Of a stretch of 64,000 bases of DNA, positions 16,785 through 25,295 are shown one piece after another. Position 1 is the first letter of the stretch. Each line of letters opens with the position of its first letter. The DNA comes from Actinomadura cremea (lineage in GTDB: Bacteria > Actinomycetota > Actinomycetes > Streptosporangiales > Streptosporangiaceae), in NCBI RefSeq assembly GCF_014648495.1, contig NZ_BMRF01000004.1, positions 434,001 through 498,000 on the forward strand. The letters run 5' to 3'. The notes beneath the pieces are model-generated. The model had not been told where the DNA came from. It did no database searches and saw nothing but the letters and a program-made list of their open reading frames with translations. The translations under genes and the position numbers were made by a program.

Positions 16785-18857
16785 TCACCCGCTTTTCGCC
16801 CGCCGGCCCAGAAGCGACAGGAAAGTGCGCTGGCGGGCGGTCCAGCGGCGGGTCCAGGCGGGGTCGATGCGGCGGGGGTCGAGGTCATCGGTGAGGACCA
16901 GGTCCAGCAGGTCGGTGCGTTCGGTGGCGATGGCGCGCAGGACGGCCGGGACGGCGATCGCGGACGGGTGCCGGGTGACGACGTGGCCGACGCGGTCGGC
17001 GCGCGTCCTCGGCGGGGCCAGCCAGAGCTCGATCGCCCTCCTGCGCACCGGCCCGTCGGCGGTGTCCACGGCGTGCGCGAGCGCGTCCCGCAGGGCCGGG
17101 ACGTCCTCGGCGCGGCGGTGCAGGGCGGCGGCGAACAGGAGCGCGAGACGGTGCCGGCCGCGGGTCGCGTCCGCGGCCAGGTAGGGCGCGAGGGCGTCGC
17201 CGAGGAGGCGCTCGCCGCCGCGCGGGAGGAAGCGGTCGAGGTGGCGGTCGCGGGGGAGCCGGTGCTGGGCGATGCCCGCTCCCCGGTCGATCAGCCCGAG
17301 GGCGGCGGCCAGCGGGCCGGGATCCTGCCGGGCCAGGCCCGCGCGGCAGAACTCGGTCGCCAGCGGCGTGAGCACGTGGGCCGCCCCGTTGCGGGCGCCC
17401 GCGTCGTGCGCGTCCAGGACGCGGTGGGCGAAGCGTTCGATCAGCGTCGTGTGGTCGGCGCGCAGGACGGCGTTCGGGATCTTCACCAGCGCGTACACGA
17501 CGGTGTCGATCGATTCGCGCGCGTCGACCCGGTCCAGGGTCTCCAGGGCCCGCAGGAGCGTCGCGGCGTCGCCGCTGCGCTCGGCGCACCGGACGAGCAG
17601 CGCGGCGCCGTTCGCGCGCTGGTAGGCGTCCGGGTCGCGGGTCATGCCCTCCAGGAGCGGCCGGGCCTCCTCGTACGGGAGGTGCGCGTACAGGGGCAGA
17701 TCGCGTTCCAGGGCTCGGGGCGAGGGCACCAGGCTCCGCGCGTGCCGCGTCCGGACCGGACGCGGCAGGAGGTCCGGCAACCCCCGGAGCGAGGTCAGGC
17801 GGCCGCGCGCCTCGGCGTCGGCCCGCAGCACGGCGAAGAGGCGTTCGCGGCGGCTCGGCGCGACGGCCCGCAGCAGGCCGCGCAACGCCGGCTCCACGGC
17901 GTTGCCGGCGTGCTCGTGCACGGCGCGCGCGATCTCCGCGAGGTCGTCGTCGCCGAACCGGGCCAGACGCCGGCGCACGGAGCGTCCGTGCGCCGTGACC
18001 AGCAGGAGCCAGAGCGCCGGACGGTGCGCGCCGAGGAGGAAGGCCAGCATCCGGCGGGGTTCGGCGTCGAGGAGCATGCCCACGGTCCTGCGCACCGGGA
18101 GGGCGCCGCGCGGCGCCGGGCGCTCCCTCCGGCGCCGCGGCGGACCGGCGGCCGGCAGCAGGTGCGGGGCGCGTTCGAGCAGGGTGACCACCTGGCCGGG
18201 GGAGTGGTGGGCGGCCACCGCGATGCCGGGGGCGAGGTCCCGAAGCAGTTCGTTCCGCGCGTCCCCCGGGGGCATCGCGCCGGAGGCGCGTTCGGCGTGG
18301 TCGAGGACGAGGCCGGGGTGGGCGCGGCCGAGGGTCTTCCACGACGGGACGGCGTGCGCGAGCGTCCCCAGGCGCGCCGCGACCGTCTCGCGGCGGCAGG
18401 CGGGCAGCAGCGACGCGGCCTCGCCGTCGCCCCACCGCTCGGCCACCCGGTCGACGAGCGCGTCGGCCAGGCCGTCGCGGCGGCGGTGCCTGCGGACGGC
18501 GCTCCAGGCGGCCTTCCGGACGGGCGCGGAGACCTCCGCGAGGATGTCGAGGAGTTCGTCCGCGCCGGTCCCGAACCGCACCGCGAGACGGGCGGCCGCG
18601 CGGGCGGGCCCGATGCCCTCGGTCCGCGCGACGATGGCGATGTGCTCGCGGGACGCCTCGTCGCGGGCCGCCGCCGCGAGCGCCAGCGCGAGCTCCCGCT
18701 CGTACGGGCCGCGCGTGCCGAGGTCGACGAGCAGCGGGACGAGGGCCCGGTCGCCCGCGCGGTGCCGCAGGTCCGCGACGCGGCGGCGCCGGTCGGCGTG
18801 CGCGAGCGGCTCGATCTCGGCGAGCAGGGCGTCGGCGGGACGCATGTCCGTGCGCAT
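16785..18857 (-). CDS. Alpha-helical repeat (HEAT-like) protein, 690 residues, paralog of the next gene
   Basis: This protein aligns with the N-terminal ~650 residues of its downstream neighbour. Both start with MR(P)AD.LL.E.EPL, both carry RVAERWG(D/E)(D/G)EAA.LLPAC, GTLAHAVPS/GALAHAVPN with LGRAHP next, and ERTDLL and WTRRWTARQ near the shared end. It stops just after that last motif and lacks the ~450-residue C-terminal solenoid of the longer paralog. ATG 18857 is chosen because GGCAGG lies 9 bases upstream, the same arrangement as the longer gene. It begins 18 bases after the SMC-like ATPase gene ends, so co-transcription is likely. No enzymatic motifs are present. Whether it is a true short form or a truncated duplicate is unclear. 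Confidence 0.78.
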   Translation of the reverse strand: MRTDMRPADALLAEIEPLAHADRRRRVADLRHRAGDRALVPLLVDLGTRGPYERELALALAAAARDEASREHIAIVARTEGIGPARAAARLAVRFGTGADELLDILAEVSAPVRKAAWSAVRRHRRRDGLADALVDRVAERWGDGEAASLLPACRRETVAARLGTLAHAVPSWKTLGRAHPGLVLDHAERASGAMPPGDARNELLRDLAPGIAVAAHHSPGQVVTLLERAPHLLPAAGPPRRRRERPAPRGALPVRRTVGMLLDAEPRRMLAFLLGAHRPALWLLLVTAHGRSVRRRLARFGDDDLAEIARAVHEHAGNAVEPALRGLLRAVAPSRRERLFAVLRADAEARGRLTSLRGLPDLLPRPVRTRHARSLVPSPRALERDLPLYAHLPYEEARPLLEGMTRDPDAYQRANGAALLVRCAERSGDAATLLRALETLDRVDARESIDTVVYALVKIPNAVLRADHTTLIERFAHRVLDAHDAGARNGAAHVLTPLATEFCRAGLARQDPGPLAAALGLIDRGAGIAQHRLPRDRHLDRFLPRGGERLLGDALAPYLAADATRGRHRLALLFAAALHRRAEDVPALRDALAHAVDTADGPVRRRAIELWLAPPRTRADRVGHVVTRHPSAIAVPAVLRAIATERTDLLDLVLTDDLDPRRIDPAWTRRWTARQRTFLSLLGRRAKSG

Positions 18858-18875
18858 GACCCGCATCCTGCCGGG

Positions 18876-21800
18876 TCAGTCCGCCGGATTCACCCCGGTC
18901 TCCCGCCCGGTTCCGGCCGAGATCTGCGCGGCGAGGCGGCGGACGCGCTCCTCGTGCTCGTCGTAGGCGACGACGACCGGCGGCTCGTTGTACGGCATCG
19001 TGTCGGACGAGCGCCGCAGCTTCACGTACTGGCCGCAGGCGTCGATCGCGTACGGCTCCATGTCGTCCTGCAGGGCGCCGATCACCGTGATGCCGTGCGT
19101 CTCGCCGATCTTGCGGAACAGCGCGACGGCCTCCTTGCGGTGCTCCTTGCCGAGGTTGCGGCCCAACTCGTCGAGGACGAGGCAGAGGCGCCCGCCGCCG
19201 GAGCTGGCGAGCGCGGCGGCGCAGACGAGCTTGACGGCCTTCTCGTCCATGAGGGCCGTGTTGGCGCGCCGGTTGTAGGGGACGTACCGCTGCCCGTCCG
19301 ACCGGCGCCACTTCGGCGTGACGCGCCAGCGCCACTCCTGCTCGGGGTCGCCGGGGGGCTCGGGCGTGGGGAACTCGAGGGTCGCGCCGTAGCCGCCGTA
19401 GTTCACGTCGAGCTTCTCGAACTCCTCCGACACGCGCTGGAGGCGGGCGCGGATCGCGGCGGTCAGCGCCGTGCGGTGCGCCTCGGCGGCGCCGGCGGCG
19501 TCCGCCGCGCCCTTCTGCGCCTTCTCCAGGTCGGCGCGGCGAGCCGAGACCTGCACCTCGATCTGCCGCCGCTGGTGCCGCTCGTAGTCCTCCTGCTGGC
19601 GCAGGTACGCCTCCACGGCCTTGGCGAGACGGGGGAACGTGGCCTGCTCGCGCTCGGTGCGGCGGCCCTCGCCGTCCGTCCGCTCGCGCAGGAGGAAGCG
19701 GACCTCCTCCGGCATGTCCTCGTCGGACGTCCCGTCGGGGAACACGCGGCGGATCGCCTCCGAGAGGTGCTTCTCGGCCGTGTGCCACCACTCGGCGGGC
19801 GTCCAGGTCGACTCGTCCTCGTCCAGGCCCGAGAGCCATTCGGCGGCGCCGTCCCGGGAGCCGCCCCACTCCTTCTCCAGCGCCTCGATGCCGAGGGCGG
19901 CGCGGCGGTCGGACAGCTCGGACGAGCGTGCCCGCACCCGGTCGCGGTCCCGTTCGTGCCCGGCGCGGCGTCCCCGGAGGCGGTCCACTTCCAGCGCGCG
20001 TGTGTCGGCCTTGGCTTGCAGGCGCCGGAGCGTCTGCTCGGCCGCACCCAGGCGGGGCCCGAGGCGCGCCTCGCCTGCTGCGAGTTCCTCCAGTTCCGCG
20101 CGCAACTCCGCCATACGGGACCGGACGTCGTCCAGTTCGGCCGCTGCGCGCGCGCCCGCGAGCCGACGTCCCGCGAGTGCGACCTCGGCGGCCCCGTCGG
20201 ACGTCGCCTGCCGTGCGGCCTCGAGCGCCTCCCGCGCGGCCTCCAGCTCCGCGCGGGCCGCCCGCACGCGCGCGACCCGTCCGGTCACCGGCTCGGGGAA
20301 CCCGCCGACGATGACGACGCCGCCGGGGTTGCCGCCTTCGAGCGCCGCGAAGAAGCCGGTGAGGGGCAGCGCGCACCGGACGCCGTCCGGATGCCCGCCG
20401 ACGTCTTCGGTGCTCGCCGCGACGTCGCCGTCCGCGGGGACGATCATCGAGCCGGGGAGTTCCTTCAGCGCGCCCGCCGCCGCGTCCAGGTCGGCCGTCC
20501 CGACGGCGACGGCCTCCCGGTACGGCCACAGCGCGGCCTCCCAGCGGTCCCGGACGCCGGCGGCCAGCTCGACCGCGTCCAGCAGGCCGACGGCCGCGAC
20601 GCCGGCGGCGGCCAGCGCCCGGATCTGCGCGGGCGCGCTGCTCTCGCCCGCCTCCGCCTCGGCGAGGGCGCGCTCCGCGCGGGCGACGGCGCCGCGCGCC
20701 ATCCCGAACTCCTGCTGCGCCTCGTCGCGGCCGGTCTCGGCGGCGGCGAGGCCCGCCCGCGCGGCGGCCTCGTCGCGGCCGTCGGCGTCGCGGCGGCGCT
20801 CCTCCAGCTCCGCGACGCGGCGGCGCAGCTCCTCGAGGCGGTCCTGCGCGACGGCCTTGTCCGCGCCGAGCCGGTCGACGCGGCCCTTCAGCTCGGCGAG
20901 CGCCGCCTCCGCCGCGGCGACCTGCTCGTCCAGCGCGCCGCCGGTGAGCTGCTCCATCTCCTGCTCGGCCGCCCGCGCCGCGGCGGCCAGCTCGTCGGCC
21001 TCGGCGCGCAGCCCGTCCTGCTCGGCGGCGAGCGCGGCGTCGGCGTCGGCGGCGTCGGACAGCAGCCGCGCGTGCCGGGTGCGCCAGTGCCGCAGCGCCG
21101 CGTCGACGTCCGCGCGGGCCCGGTCGCGGCGGTCGAACGTCTTCAGCAGGGTCGCCGCCTCGCGCTCCCACTCGGTGAGCCGCTCGGTCGCCTCGGCGGC
21201 CTTCGCCCGCTCGCGGTGCTCCTCCGCGCGGGAGCGCCGCTCGGCCTCCAGCTCCCGGTCCAGGCCGGTCAGCGCGGCGATCGCGCTGAAGATCCGCTCC
21301 GGGGTGATCTCGTTGAGCGGCTGGGACAGCAGGTTCGTCGCGACCTTGCTGCGCACCGACGTCGACAGGAACGACACGCACCGCACCTGCCCGCCGTACA
21401 GGACGCGGCTGAGGTCCTTCGCGACGAGGTCGCGGCGGCCGGCGCTGCGGGGGAGGCCCGCCCACAGCCGGTCGGCGAGCGCGACCCGGTCGGCCTCCGA
21501 CGGCGCCGCCGCCAGGTGGACGCCCCGGCGCCACCGGATCTCCAGGTGCGGCGCGTCCACGTTCACGCGCAGCCAGACGGTGAGGGCCGTCTCCTCGTCG
21601 TCGTCTCCGGGCTCCTCGGGCGGGTCGGCGTGGTCGAAGACGCCGACGATGTAGCCGTGGTCGGCGCTGGCCCACCGGCTGTCGCCCTGCGCCGCGAGCT
21701 CCGCGTTGAACAGCAGCTCCGCGACCGCCCGCGCGCCCGACGCGAACCGCCACTGCTCGTCCCCGAGCAGCGCGGTGATCGCGGCGATGAACGACGACTT

Positions 21801-21989
21801 GCCCGCGCCGTTGGAGTCCTTCGGGCCCTGCCCGGCCACGACGATCAGCGTGCCGGGCACGGTCGGCACCGGATGCGTCGACAGCCGCGAGATGTTCACC
21901 GCCTGCACGGCGACGAGCGTCCGGGCGCCCACGATGTTCTCGGCGTCGCGGGCCGGGCCCGGGACGAGCGGTTCGAGGACGGCCGTCAC
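18876..21989 (-). CDS. SMC-like coiled-coil ATPase (condensin/Wadjet-type architecture)
   Basis: 1037 residues laid out like MukB, MksB and JetC. A P-loop with GAGKS at residues 61-65 (GQGPKDSNGAGKSS) lies in the N-terminal head domain. Residues ~230 to ~800 are mostly heptad-like, A/E/R-rich coiled coil with a break (LALSGSM-like hinge region around IVPADGDVAAS and LPLTGFFAALEGG). The C-terminal head has Walker B LCLVLDELGRNLG with Asp940/Glu941. The ABC signature is odd: where relatives have S-G-G-E-K-A-V, this protein has LMDEKAV at 913-919. GTG 21989 overlaps the previous stop codon by 4 bases (GTGA) and has GGGGGAG before it. The gene set suggests a loop-extruding DNA-binding motor, but no JetD-type nuclease gene is nearby. 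It could also act in chromosome maintenance. Confidence 0.82.
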   Translation of the reverse strand: MTAVLEPLVPGPARDAENIVGARTLVAVQAVNISRLSTHPVPTVPGTLIVVAGQGPKDSNGAGKSSFIAAITALLGDEQWRFASGARAVAELLFNAELAAQGDSRWASADHGYIVGVFDHADPPEEPGDDDEETALTVWLRVNVDAPHLEIRWRRGVHLAAAPSEADRVALADRLWAGLPRSAGRRDLVAKDLSRVLYGGQVRCVSFLSTSVRSKVATNLLSQPLNEITPERIFSAIAALTGLDRELEAERRSRAEEHRERAKAAEATERLTEWEREAATLLKTFDRRDRARADVDAALRHWRTRHARLLSDAADADAALAAEQDGLRAEADELAAAARAAEQEMEQLTGGALDEQVAAAEAALAELKGRVDRLGADKAVAQDRLEELRRRVAELEERRRDADGRDEAAARAGLAAAETGRDEAQQEFGMARGAVARAERALAEAEAGESSAPAQIRALAAAGVAAVGLLDAVELAAGVRDRWEAALWPYREAVAVGTADLDAAAGALKELPGSMIVPADGDVAASTEDVGGHPDGVRCALPLTGFFAALEGGNPGGVVIVGGFPEPVTGRVARVRAARAELEAAREALEAARQATSDGAAEVALAGRRLAGARAAAELDDVRSRMAELRAELEELAAGEARLGPRLGAAEQTLRRLQAKADTRALEVDRLRGRRAGHERDRDRVRARSSELSDRRAALGIEALEKEWGGSRDGAAEWLSGLDEDESTWTPAEWWHTAEKHLSEAIRRVFPDGTSDEDMPEEVRFLLRERTDGEGRRTEREQATFPRLAKAVEAYLRQQEDYERHQRRQIEVQVSARRADLEKAQKGAADAAGAAEAHRTALTAAIRARLQRVSEEFEKLDVNYGGYGATLEFPTPEPPGDPEQEWRWRVTPKWRRSDGQRYVPYNRRANTALMDEKAVKLVCAAALASSGGGRLCLVLDELGRNLGKEHRKEAVALFRKIGETHGITVIGALQDDMEPYAIDACGQYVKLRRSSDTMPYNEPPVVVAYDEHEERVRRLAAQISAGTGRETGVNPAD

Positions 21990-22648
21990 GTGTTCTCCCC
22001 CTGGATCTGTTCGCGTTCGCGGCCCCGGCGGCGGGCCCGGATGGCCGCCGCGAGCGGCGAGTCCGGCCCGGCGGCCAGGATCAGCTCCTCCTGCAGCCGC
22101 CGCCGCGCCGCCGGTGTCAGCCGGTGGAACTGCGGCCCGGGGACGAACCCGCCCGTGTCGTCCGACCCCGCCTTGACCTGTGCCACCAGCCCGGCGAGGC
22201 GCAACCGCCGCAGCGCCGCGTCCAGCTCGCCGACGGGCAGCTGGGTGCGGCGCCGCAGCTCGTCCACCGGCGTCGGGAACGGCGACAGCCACGAGTCGTC
22301 GCCCAGCCGCCCGGCGGCGCGCGGGATCGCCACCGAGTGGATCAGCACCAGCGTCAGGACGGCCCGGTCCCGGACGGGCGGGACGCACGCGGGGTCGCGG
22401 GCCAGTTCGGCCGCCACCTCGTCGCGGTAGCCCGAGATCCACTTCGTCCGGTCGGACCGGACGAGCGTCCGGCCGCCCAGCGCGAGCATCCCCTCGACCG
22501 TGCGGCGCAGCGCCGGTTCGCGCAGCGCCGGGAACCGGACCTCGGGCACCGGCTCCGCCGCGTGCTCCACCGCCATGTACGCCGCGACCAGCTCCGCGCG
22601 GCGCCGCTCGTCGTAGGGGCGCAGCAACCCCTCGAACAGCTCACTCAC
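21986..22648 (-). CDS. Candidate winged-helix (MukE/KITE-like) subunit of the SMC-like complex
   Basis: 220 residues. The C-terminal half contains a helix-turn-helix-like unit, TPVDELRRRTQLPVGELDAA followed by LRRLRLAGLVAQVKAG, and then a beta-wing-like FVPGPQFHRLTPAARRRL. This resembles the tandem winged-helix subunits (MukE, MksE, JetB, KITE proteins) that bind kleisins in bacterial condensins. Assignment is by size, fold reading and gene order, since the next gene is the SMC-like ATPase. The start is GTG 22648, whose codon overlaps the end of the previous gene by 8 bases; it ends in a 4-base overlap with the ATPase start. No known family name can be given with certainty. Confidence 0.6.
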   Translation of the reverse strand: MSELFEGLLRPYDERRRAELVAAYMAVEHAAEPVPEVRFPALREPALRRTVEGMLALGGRTLVRSDRTKWISGYRDEVAAELARDPACVPPVRDRAVLTLVLIHSVAIPRAAGRLGDDSWLSPFPTPVDELRRRTQLPVGELDAALRRLRLAGLVAQVKAGSDDTGGFVPGPQFHRLTPAARRRLQEELILAAGPDSPLAAAIRARRRGREREQIQGENT

Positions 22649-23360
22649 CGCCCGAGCCCTCCTCCGCGTCCCCGGCCTGCCCCGGCACCGTGGGCGCCGG
22701 GCCGGGTGCGCCGGATGGGTCCTGCGGTCGTGCCGGTCCCGGTGAGGCGGCCTCGGCCCGCTCCGGTTCCGCGGGTGCCGGCGGGCGGGGGGTGCCGGTG
22801 GAGTCCGGCTCGGGCGGGTTCGGTGCGTCGGAGGGCTCCGGGGGCTGGGGGAGGCGGCGCAGGAGGTCGCGCAGCGACGCGAGGGAACCCTCCGGCCACA
22901 GCGCCGTGCGCGGGCCCGGACGGACCGTCCCCGCCTCGCGGTCCAGCAGCAGCCATCCGGTGTCGGCGAGGCGCCGCAGCTCCCCGGTGGCCCAGCGCCG
23001 CGCGAGGTCGGCGTCGCCCCGCGTCATCCCCCCGTACACCTCCAGCACGTGCCCGACCGGCGCCGACGTCCCGGGCCACGGGGCGTCGTCCAGCCGCAGC
23101 CAGCAGCAGCGCAGCGCGGCGGCCAGGACGCGGCGGGCCTGCCCCGCCCGGTCCAGCGGCATCGGCGCCGTGTCGTACTCCTCCAGCAGCGCGGGCGTCG
23201 CGCCGTCCGGCCACTCCGGCAGCGGCCACACACGCGCTCCGTCCGTCGCCGTGCGGGTTCCGCCGGGGACGGGCTCGGCGGCGTCGGCCGACGGGACGCC
23301 CAGCACCCGGGCGCGGGCGCGGGCCAGCACCCGCGGGTCGACGTTCGCGTGCTCGCTCAT
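22641..23360 (-). CDS. Unknown protein of the SMC-like operon with proline-rich tail
   Basis: 239 residues that I do not recognise. The first ~165 residues are folded-looking (ALLEEYDTAPMPLDRAGQAR, LAAALRCCWLRLDDAPWPGT, DLARRWATGELRRLADTGWL). The last ~70 are low complexity, rich in P, E and G (PQPPEPSDAPNPPEPDSTGT), and probably disordered. The start ATG 23360 overlaps the upstream stop in an ATGA, and the end overlaps the next gene by 8 bases, so translation of the four genes is coupled. RRLADTGWLLLDREAGTVRP could be a winged-helix recognition helix and wing. Its position between the two winged-helix candidates suggests a subunit of the same complex. Confidence 0.55.
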   Translation of the reverse strand: MSEHANVDPRVLARARARVLGVPSADAAEPVPGGTRTATDGARVWPLPEWPDGATPALLEEYDTAPMPLDRAGQARRVLAAALRCCWLRLDDAPWPGTSAPVGHVLEVYGGMTRGDADLARRWATGELRRLADTGWLLLDREAGTVRPGPRTALWPEGSLASLRDLLRRLPQPPEPSDAPNPPEPDSTGTPRPPAPAEPERAEAASPGPARPQDPSGAPGPAPTVPGQAGDAEEGSGGE

Positions 23361-24562
23361 GCCCGCTCGAACCATCCCGGCGACAGCCACGCGGGCACCC
23401 CGCCGGGCCGCGCGTCAAGGCCGTCCTCCCAGCTCAGCCGGTACGGCAGCTCGGGGTGCAGGTGCGCGGCCGACAGGTCGGCCAGCATCCGCCGCGCCGA
23501 GGCCCAGTCCGTGCCGAGGACGTCCGCGACGGCGACGCGGTCGCGGCCCCGCAGCGCCTCCTCGGCGACGGCCCGCAGCCGTCCGGCCGCCGCGTCGTCC
23601 GACCCGGTGTCGCGCGACAGGCCCGAGTCCGGGACGGACGGGCGCGGCGGCGCGGGGCGCGGCGGCGTCGTGCGCGGGCCGTCCTCCACGGCCGTCACCA
23701 CCGCCGCCGGCTCGTGCCACGGCGCGGGCGCGTCGAACACGAACCCGTCGAGGACGGCCGCCAGATCCTCGCGCGACGCGGTGCGGGAGAACGTCCGCCA
23801 CGTCTCCGGCGGCAGCAGCGTCAGGTTCCGGGTGGTGCCCGCCGAGTCCGACAGCCGGGCCGCCGCCCGCCGCGACGCGTCCCCGTAGGCGTAGATCGCG
23901 GCGCGCAGGTCGGTGCAGGTGCGGTCGAGCTGCGGCCAGCGGCGCAGGATCGCGCCGTGCAGCCGCTCGGCCCGGACCAGGATCTCCTCGGTGCCCCACA
24001 GCTTGGGCGCCTGCTCCCGCAGCTCCTCGATCGTCCCGTTCGTCAGGGTGAGCAGTTCGACGCTCCACAGCCGGAACGCGCGGGCCAGCCCGTCGGCGCC
24101 GTCGCGCGCCTGCTCCGCCGTCATCCGCGGGTCGGCGACGTTGAGCTGCTCGAGCGCCAGCAGCCGGTGCATCTCGCTCTGCCCGCCGTCCAGCATCATC
24201 CGCCGGACGAACATCAGCCCGACGACGCTCGTGAACGACGCCCGGTACCGCAGCTGGTTCGGCTTCGGGAACACCTCCCGGACGGCGCCGAGCCCCTTCA
24301 GCACCCGCAGCCGGTTCTCGAACACCTCGGCGGGATATCCCCGGCACACGTACCGCATCTGCTCGCGGCTCAGCCCGTCCTCGCCCGCGTCGGCGAACGC
24401 GGCGAGCAGCGTCTCGGCGACGTCCACCAGCTCCGGGTCGTCGACGACCGCGCCGCTGTCGCGCGCGAGCGCCGCGAACATCTGCCGGTAGACGCCGAGG
24501 ACGGCCTCGCCGACCAGGACGTCGTCCAGGCTGGCGGCTTCATCGGCGGAGGTAGGGGACAC
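23357..24562 (-). CDS. Candidate kleisin-like (MukF/JetA-like) subunit, first gene of the SMC-like operon
   Basis: 401 residues. An N-terminal helical region is followed by LSREQMRYVCRGYPAEVFEN, RLRVLKGLGAVREVFPKPNQ and LRYRASFTSVVGLMFVRRMM, which read as a winged helix like that at the N-terminus of MukF-type kleisins. Helical segments (MSEMHRLLALEQLNV-like region, TIEELREQAPKLWGTEEILV) fill the middle. A P-rich linker near residue 300 leads to a second small HTH-like C-terminal domain (RDRVAVADVLGTDWASARRM). This order, N-domain, linker, C-domain, fits a kleisin bridging an SMC dimer. The start is GTG 24562, 8 bases after the -10 of an RecA-NDp-like promoter and without a ribosome site. Identification as a kleisin is inference. 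Confidence 0.6.
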   Translation of the reverse strand: MSPTSADEAASLDDVLVGEAVLGVYRQMFAALARDSGAVVDDPELVDVAETLLAAFADAGEDGLSREQMRYVCRGYPAEVFENRLRVLKGLGAVREVFPKPNQLRYRASFTSVVGLMFVRRMMLDGGQSEMHRLLALEQLNVADPRMTAEQARDGADGLARAFRLWSVELLTLTNGTIEELREQAPKLWGTEEILVRAERLHGAILRRWPQLDRTCTDLRAAIYAYGDASRRAAARLSDSAGTTRNLTLLPPETWRTFSRTASREDLAAVLDGFVFDAPAPWHEPAAVVTAVEDGPRTTPPRPAPPRPSVPDSGLSRDTGSDDAAAGRLRAVAEEALRGRDRVAVADVLGTDWASARRMLADLSAAHLHPELPYRLSWEDGLDARPGGVPAWLSPGWFERA

Positions 24563-24570
24563 GGCGCACT

Positions 24571-24593
24571 ACCGTACGGCTCCGCACCGACGA
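24571..24593 (-). promoter_or_regulatory. RecA-NDp/PafBC-like DNA-damage promoter of the SMC-like operon
   Basis: On the minus strand TCGTCGGTG-N8-TACGGT, then 8 bases and the GTG start at 24562. The RecA-NDp consensus is tTGTCRGtg-N8-TAnnnT; only the second base (C for T) differs. PafBC activates promoters of this type during the LexA-independent DNA-damage response. The spacing predicts a leaderless mRNA. Confidence 0.6.
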
Positions 24594-24611
24594 TTGCGGA
24601 ATCGGAGACCG

Positions 24612-25155
24612 TCAGCGGGCCGGGCCGCGGCGCAGCAGCCCCCGCTCGAACGCCGCCCCGACCGCCGCCGCCCGGTCGTGCACGCCCAGCTTGGCGTAGA
24701 TGTGCAGGAGGTGGGTCTTGATCGTCGCCTCGCCGACGAAGAGCCTCGCGGCGGCGTCCCGGTTGGTGCTGCCGCGCGCGACCAGCCCGAGCACCTCCAG
24801 CTCCCGGGGGCTCAGCGGCTCCCCGCCGTCCTCCCGCGCCGGGACGGGCGGCGCGGGCGCGGCACCGGACCGCATCCGGCTCATCAGCGGCGTCGCCACC
24901 GGCGGCGACAGGACGGCCTCACCGCGCGCCGCCGCCCGCACCGCGCGGAACAGCTCGTCCTTGCGGGTGTCCTTCAGCAGGTGCCCGGTCGCGCCCGCCT
25001 CGATGGCGGGCAGGACGTCCCGGTCGGTGTCGTACGTCGTCAGCACCAGCACCCGGCAGGGCAGCCCCGCCTCGGCCATCCGGGTGATCGCGGTGACGCC
25101 GTCCATGCCGGGCATCCGCAGGTCCATCAGGACGACGTCGGGCCGTAGACGGGCG
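24612..25155 (-). pseudogene. LuxR-family response regulator, N-terminally truncated relic
   Basis: From about 25150 the frame gives RPDVVLMDLRMPGMDGVTAI, the phosphoacceptor Asp and its surroundings in a receiver domain, then VLVLTTYDTDRDVLPAIEAG and the switch Lys in HLLKDT. A LuxR HTH follows: LSPRELEVLGLVARGSTNRD and ATIKTHLLHIYAKLGVHDRA. The first ~45 receiver residues, which carry the acidic pocket, are missing, and the frame is fused instead to remnants of a histidine kinase and an ABC permease. The ribosome site and start of the original gene are lost. The end lies 49 bases from the promoter of the SMC-like operon. Confidence 0.7.
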
Positions 25156-25295
25156 TCGCGTCGACGATCACGGCGAACCCGCCGAGCCGGGAGGCGGCGG
25201 AGAAGGCCGCGGTCACGCCGATCCCGGCGAGCCGCCACGGGGACGGCAGTACGAACGCGTGCACGTACCCGGCCATGGCCGCGAACCCGTACAGC
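25142..25295 (-). pseudogene. Sensor histidine kinase fragment (membrane segment only)
   Basis: Between the permease and regulator relics one minus-strand frame reads LYGFAAMAGYVHAFVLPSPW and RLAGIGVTAAFSAASRLGGF, two hydrophobic segments like the N-terminal membrane part of DesK-type kinases that pair with LuxR regulators. It ends in a stop at the junction with the regulator. No kinase core (H-box, N/G boxes) remains. Family assignment is tentative and relies on position. Confidence 0.4.

Noticed and set aside
13210-22430. Long plus-strand open frames opposite the repeat-protein and SMC-like genes
   Set aside because: They are rich in R, G, P and A in a way typical of reverse-strand reading of GC-rich coding DNA and show no conserved motifs.
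18876-24562. Complete Wadjet (JetABCD) system
   Set aside because: No JetD-type TOPRIM nuclease is present on either side, and the ATPase lacks a normal signature motif, so only a condensin/Wadjet-like relation is claimed.
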